DNA of 64,000 nt from Mesostigma viride (Eukaryota; Streptophyta; Mesostigmatophyceae; Mesostigmatales; Mesostigmataceae): assembly GCA_009746045.1 (NCBI GenBank), contig RPFO01000213.1, forward strand, positions 12,696,063 to 12,760,062, in the 5' to 3' direction. Below, in pieces: positions 57,910 to 64,000 of the stretch (within the stretch, counting starts at the first letter, position 1; every line of letters starts with the position of its first letter). A program made the position numbers and the translations under genes. The notes beneath the pieces were generated by a model. That model made no database searches and was not told where the DNA came from. It saw only the letters and a list, made by a program, of their open reading frames with translations.

Positions 57910-59052
57910 CGGAGACGAAGCACGCAACCTGGTCTTCCTTATCGGGGTTTCAAAAAGCGGGCACTACAATACCGAACGAGCTGGATGCGCTAACCCCCAT
58001 CTCTCGGGCGTGTGCGTTAAAAATACTTGACTGCCGAGGACCGGCAATATATTGTAATATTCTCTCTAATTCGACTAGAAAACTACAATAGAATGTGCCT
58101 GCTAAATTGCAAGTGTCCTTATCTTCAATTGATGACCATGGCGTATCCACATGATGGTGGATAGCAGCGCCGAGTTTTAAATAGGGGATCGTACTGCAAA
58201 TTAGGTAATCATGGCTAGCCTTCTCGCATGATCCCACGGGGGTTACTTCTTTGCATCGCCCGGAAATCTCGGCCATTTTGTCCCGCTATTTTACAGCCCT
58301 CTTCAAGAAATCCGATGAAAAGGTTATTCATACCGTTCTGTTTAAAACAAATATTGAAGCTGTGAAACGGTTCCCAGAATAAATGCCCTTAGCCCCGCTA
58401 TCTCATGACTTTCCCAGGTCCGACACGCCGTCCATTATTTGCAAAATAATATAGCAAGTCGCCCACTCCATAATGCTGCATTCTTCCAGCCACGGCTTAC
58501 ATTCTTTCACGCCTTAAGTTGGGTTCGAGGGTTTCGAGGGGTCAACCCAACCAACTTAAGGCGTTGAACCCAACTTATGTCAACCCAACTTGGGGCGTTA
58601 ATGACTGATACTGACGGAACACCGTTAAAACTAATTGGCTAATACAAGACTTTTCCGTTCTTCAGGCGACCCTAGCGTCAGAGGCAGGATGGAGCGATGG
58701 CCGGCAGACACCTGTTAGTCGCCACCTGTCCTTTCCCCTGCCTCGAGGCCGCCCACGCACGACTCTCTCACGTGGACGTCATAGCTGTCCACCCCGTGCA
58801 CACAGCAGGCTGCTTCGGCGTAATGCGCTGCATTTACGTGTTAAATGGTTGACGCACTTCCTCATATTTTGTTCTCTAGCCTGGCTAATGCTATGTAAAT
58901 GGGCGCTAGTTTTTTCTGTTGGCCCATGTCAAGCGCCCTGTCCGGGCTGGAGTGACCCGAGCCTTGGCTGCCATCTTTCTCATTCTCGGCGCGCAAGGCT
59001 GCTTATGTAAATCTTAGCACATACTGATACAGCGCTAAGAAATCCTTCAATC
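57910..59052. promoter_or_regulatory. Divergent intergenic region between SCD2-like and TIM44 genes
   Basis: 1.14 kb between two start codons pointing away from each other. It contains an inverted repeat with 13-bp perfect arms (ACGCCTTAAGTTG at 58509-58521, CAACTTAAGGCGT at 58552-58564) and further CCCAACTT copies to ~58595. No gene seen. Confidence 0.5.
58509..58600. repeat. Stem-loop with repeated CCCAACTT motif
   Basis: 13-bp perfect arms around a 30-nt loop, followed by two direct copies of CAACCCAACTT. It is located ~490 bp upstream of the TIM44 start codon. Confidence 0.8.
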
Positions 59053-62572
<3,520 letters not shown>

Positions 62573-62884
62573 ATTCCGATGGAATGGTATCGTCCTCGTA
62601 TATTTTTGCCCTGTAGTGGATGGAAGCGGCTGGCCGCACGTGGTGCATTTTCACTCGTGCACAAGACTATATTGTCGAAGACGACCATGTTTGAAGTATG
62701 AGCTGTACCGTCGGGATAGTACAGCGTGCACTGTGGAGTGGACACACATCTATGATGCAGCTGTGAATTCATGGATGGCCGTAAAATTTTTCGTGTTGAA
62801 GACGTAGTATTGCAAATATACCTTCTTGTTTTTCGATCCTCGTCGCCAACAATTTTGTATCACTGATTCAGTACCATCTGACCG

Positions 62885-63144
62885 GGATGGGATGGGATGG
62901 GATGCGGGGATGGGATGGGATTTATGGGATGGGGTGGGATGGGATGGGATGGGATGGGATGGGATGGGATGGGATGGGATGGGATGGGATGGGATGGGAT
63001 GGGATGGGATGGGATGGGATGGGATGGGATGGGATGGGATGGGATGGGATGGGATGGGATGGGATGGGATGGGATGGGATGGGATGGGATGGGATGGGAT
63101 GGGATGGGATGGGATGGGATGGGATGGGATGGGATGGGATGGGC
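62885..63144. repeat. (GGGAT)n pentanucleotide repeat
   Basis: About 50 units, starting 310 bp downstream of the TIM44 stop codon. It is not a known telomere repeat, and it is internal. Confidence 0.97.
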
Positions 63145-63179
63145 TAGTGGCTACCCGATTTGAATCCTAGATACTCTAC

Positions 63180-63327
63180 ACATGAGCAAAGCGCCCCTTC
63201 CTCCTGGGGGGCGGGGGGGACTCGCCCACCTGTCACTAGGGGCTGTCGTGTGGGCCAGGCCTGGACAATTGTCTTCCATCTCCTCTTATCCTGCATGGTA
63301 GTCCAAGCGAGACTGAAAGGGAGGAAA
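63180..63327 (-). mobile_element. LINE ORF2 C-terminal fragment
   Basis: The minus strand encodes LAWTTMQDKRRWKTIVQAW and a Pro-rich end, matching AMQDKTRWKKIVKAHTPDPV at the end of copies a-c, but more diverged. It lies directly beyond the tail of element E4. Confidence 0.55.
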
Positions 63328-64000
63328 TTGAATTGAATTGAATTGAATTGTAACATAACTCCGTTGGGAGTATATGTAGCACATAGCCCTTGAGAGGGGG
63401 CGTATGGCCTATCATACATCCTAAGCTACTTCCTGCAAGGGTGGGGATGTAAAGGACCCTTGCTCTAGGTGCACCAGGGCACTGGCATCCCCATGATCTT
63501 CAAGCTATGCCCAGCGAAGGGGGAGCCTGTCATGGGTGGGGAAGATCAGCATAGCTATACAAAGAAGCTAGGGCATGGCGTCTCAGCAGAGAGTTATTCC
63601 CTGCATAGGCACAACAGAACTAAATAAAGCTAGGCATCATCTGGGGTGTGGCTCATAATAGGCACACATGTACATGATTAAGTAAAGCGCGTGGCTTAGC
63701 TGAGATAGTGCCTCTAGGAGGCGTACATGTACATGGCTGATCAGAATGTACATGGCCACGGTCTATCTATTCTACACTACTACTGCTATATTCCCCTAAG
63801 CTGGGGCGTCTGGAGTCGCTGGGGCCGCGGGGGGGGGGGGGTCGCCTGCCAGGGCTTATGGCCGACGTAGATGGCCGCCCCCTTCCAGTACACCGGCTGT
63901 CCCGCCTTGGTCTGCCGGAGCTGGAGGTAGGTCGGCCATAGCTCCCGTCGCCGTTGTTGCTGCGCCAGGGTCAAGTCGTCATCAAGGGTGAAGAGAGTCT
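63328..64000 (-). mobile_element. ORF1-only LINE-derived element, copy E4 (cut by window end)
   Basis: AATTC-type tail (63328-63352), hairpin ACTCC-CAAC-GGAGT, 3' UTR and the end of ORF1 (DLTLAQQQRRRELWPTYLQL, QPVYWKGAAIYVG). It continues beyond the right edge. Confidence 0.75.

Noticed and set aside
62885-63144. (GGGAT)n considered as telomeric repeat
   Set aside because: It does not match TTTAGGG or TTTTAGGG and lies inside the window between TIM44 and a retroelement.

Overview
The window is nuclear DNA of a photosynthetic eukaryote, most likely a green alga or other member of the green lineage. Genes are split by GT-AG introns, exons are GC-rich, and simple repeats and retrotransposon remains fill the rest. 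The green assignment rests on a plastid-type phosphatidate cytidylyltransferase with a transit-peptide-like first exon and on a homologue of the plant coiled-coil protein SCD2. No prokaryotic operon, CRISPR array, rRNA gene or convincing tRNA gene was found.

Layout from left to right: the 5' part of a plastid CDP-diacylglycerol synthase gene (minus, exons 745-4644, continuing off the left edge); a divergent intronless SETD3-like methyltransferase (plus, 5708-7981); a retrotransposon graveyard (8.6-13.8 kb) with three 5'-truncated LINEs, ORF1-only elements, a tRNA-related SINE and a perfect 90-bp palindrome; an unrecognised two-exon gene (minus, 14457-16527); an F-box/kinesin fusion (plus, 18685-22594); more ORF1-only elements (23.1-26.9 kb); a small possibly lipid-anchored protein (minus, 27540-27935); a 6.7-kb structure with inverted ends containing two 9-bp minisatellites (29706-36414); another nest of ORF1-only elements and SINE (37.0-40.9 kb); a 14.5-kb SCD2-like gene (minus, 43415-57909); a divergent TIM44 gene (plus, 59053-62572); and a last ORF1-only element running off the right edge. 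All splice joins I propose keep codon phase, with one probable homopolymer indel in the SCD2-like gene.

The most unusual signal is a pattern of intron growth. In four introns of three unrelated genes, the end of the upstream exon, its 5' splice site and the first part of the intron are repeated in tandem inside the intron. The extreme case is intron 1 of the SCD2-like gene, where about 55 copies of an 81-bp unit (52480-56870) each carry the last ~25 nt of exon 1 plus the GT donor. The CDP-diacylglycerol synthase has four further copies at ~85 bp, and TIM44 introns 2 and 3 have three and two further copies at ~97-146 bp. I know of no named element behind this.

The second theme is a LINE system in which an L1-like LINE, ORF1-only elements and a third family share a short 3' hairpin followed by a 4-5 bp AT-rich tandem tail. 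This suggests one reverse transcriptase served several non-autonomous passengers.
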